A stretch of 5,532 bases of DNA from an uncultured Oceanospirillales bacterium. GTDB taxonomy: Bacteria > Pseudomonadota > Gammaproteobacteria > Pseudomonadales > Litorivicinaceae. This document shows, in pieces, positions 5,495 to 5,532 of the stretch. The stretch lies in assembly GCA_913061245.1 (NCBI GenBank), contig CAJXTO010000104.1, forward strand, positions 1 through 5,532, read 5' to 3'. A model generated the notes under the pieces. The model made no database searches and was not told the origin of the DNA. It saw nothing but the letters and a program-made list of their open reading frames with translations. The stretch's first letter is position 1. Every line of letters starts with the position of its first letter. Both the position numbers and the translations under genes were made by a program.

Positions 5495-5532
5495 ATGCAG
5501 ACATCTGGTTGGACGCAATTCTTTCATCACCT
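5495..5532 (+). CDS. Start of an unidentified gene (cut by window edge)
   Basis: An open frame begins at ATG 5495 and runs off the right edge after 12 complete codons (MQTSGWTQFFHH, then a CT that must be Leu). A good ribosome binding site, AGGGGA, ends about 5 bases before this ATG, which favours it over the in-frame ATG at 5474 that has no such site. It lies 74 bases downstream of the glycosyltransferase stop in the same direction. The fragment is too short to recognise. A phospholipase C of the PlcP type, often found beside Agt-like glycosyltransferases, would be a natural neighbour, but the residues seen do not show its metallophosphatase start. Confidence 0.45.
   Translation, partial: MQTSGWTQFFHH

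Overview
The window holds the front part of a carbon-phosphorus (C-P) lyase operon on the minus strand and a divergently transcribed lipid-type glycosyltransferase gene on the plus strand. The protein sequences and the enterobacterial-style Pho boxes suggest a member of the Pseudomonadota, most likely a gammaproteobacterium. A free-living aquatic lifestyle is a guess from the gene content. Base composition looks even throughout, and there is no mobile element, RNA gene or CRISPR array.

Layout. On the minus strand, in transcription order from about 4282 down to the left edge: an HD-domain protein of the PhnZ / phosphonate-associated HDIG type (4253-3708), phnG (3707-3246), phnH (3246-2659), phnI (2659-1544), phnJ (1554-706) and phnK (713-1, cut by the window edge). 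Every junction is abutting or overlapping: TAA|ATG, TGATG, TGATG, an 11-base overlap and an 8-base overlap. This is a single translationally coupled unit. On the plus strand, a GT4-type glycosyltransferase (4386-5420) is followed by a short intergenic stretch and the first codons of what looks like another gene (5495 to the right edge).

Regulation. The 132-base divergent intergenic region (4254-4385) carries two separate Pho-box-like elements in opposite orientations. Each has 11-base repeats of a CTGTCAT-type unit, and each is followed, after exactly 10 bases, by a plausible -10 element. The plus-strand element also decides the glycosyltransferase start: ATG 4386 with an AAAGGG ribosome binding site, not the longer frame from 4341. 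A further in-phase series of TCAT/TCAC units spans the end of the glycosyltransferase gene and the gap after it (5412-5477).

How it fits together. PhnG, H, I and J form the C-P lyase core with PhnK as its ATPase. PhnI with G and H (and PhnL, outside the window) attaches the phosphonate to ribose of ATP. PhnJ then breaks the C-P bond by radical chemistry after PhnM (also outside) has acted. The HD protein belongs to a family whose characterised members release phosphate oxidatively from hydroxylated aminoethylphosphonates. The glycosyltransferase resembles enzymes that make glycolipids used in place of phospholipids. The inferred whole is a phosphate-starvation module with two arms, phosphonate scavenging and phospholipid sparing, driven from one divergent PhoB-controlled region. 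Points worth a second look are that Pho-controlled pairing, the PhnZ-like lead gene that has Lys where PhnZ has its gating Tyr, and the possible third Pho-box array.
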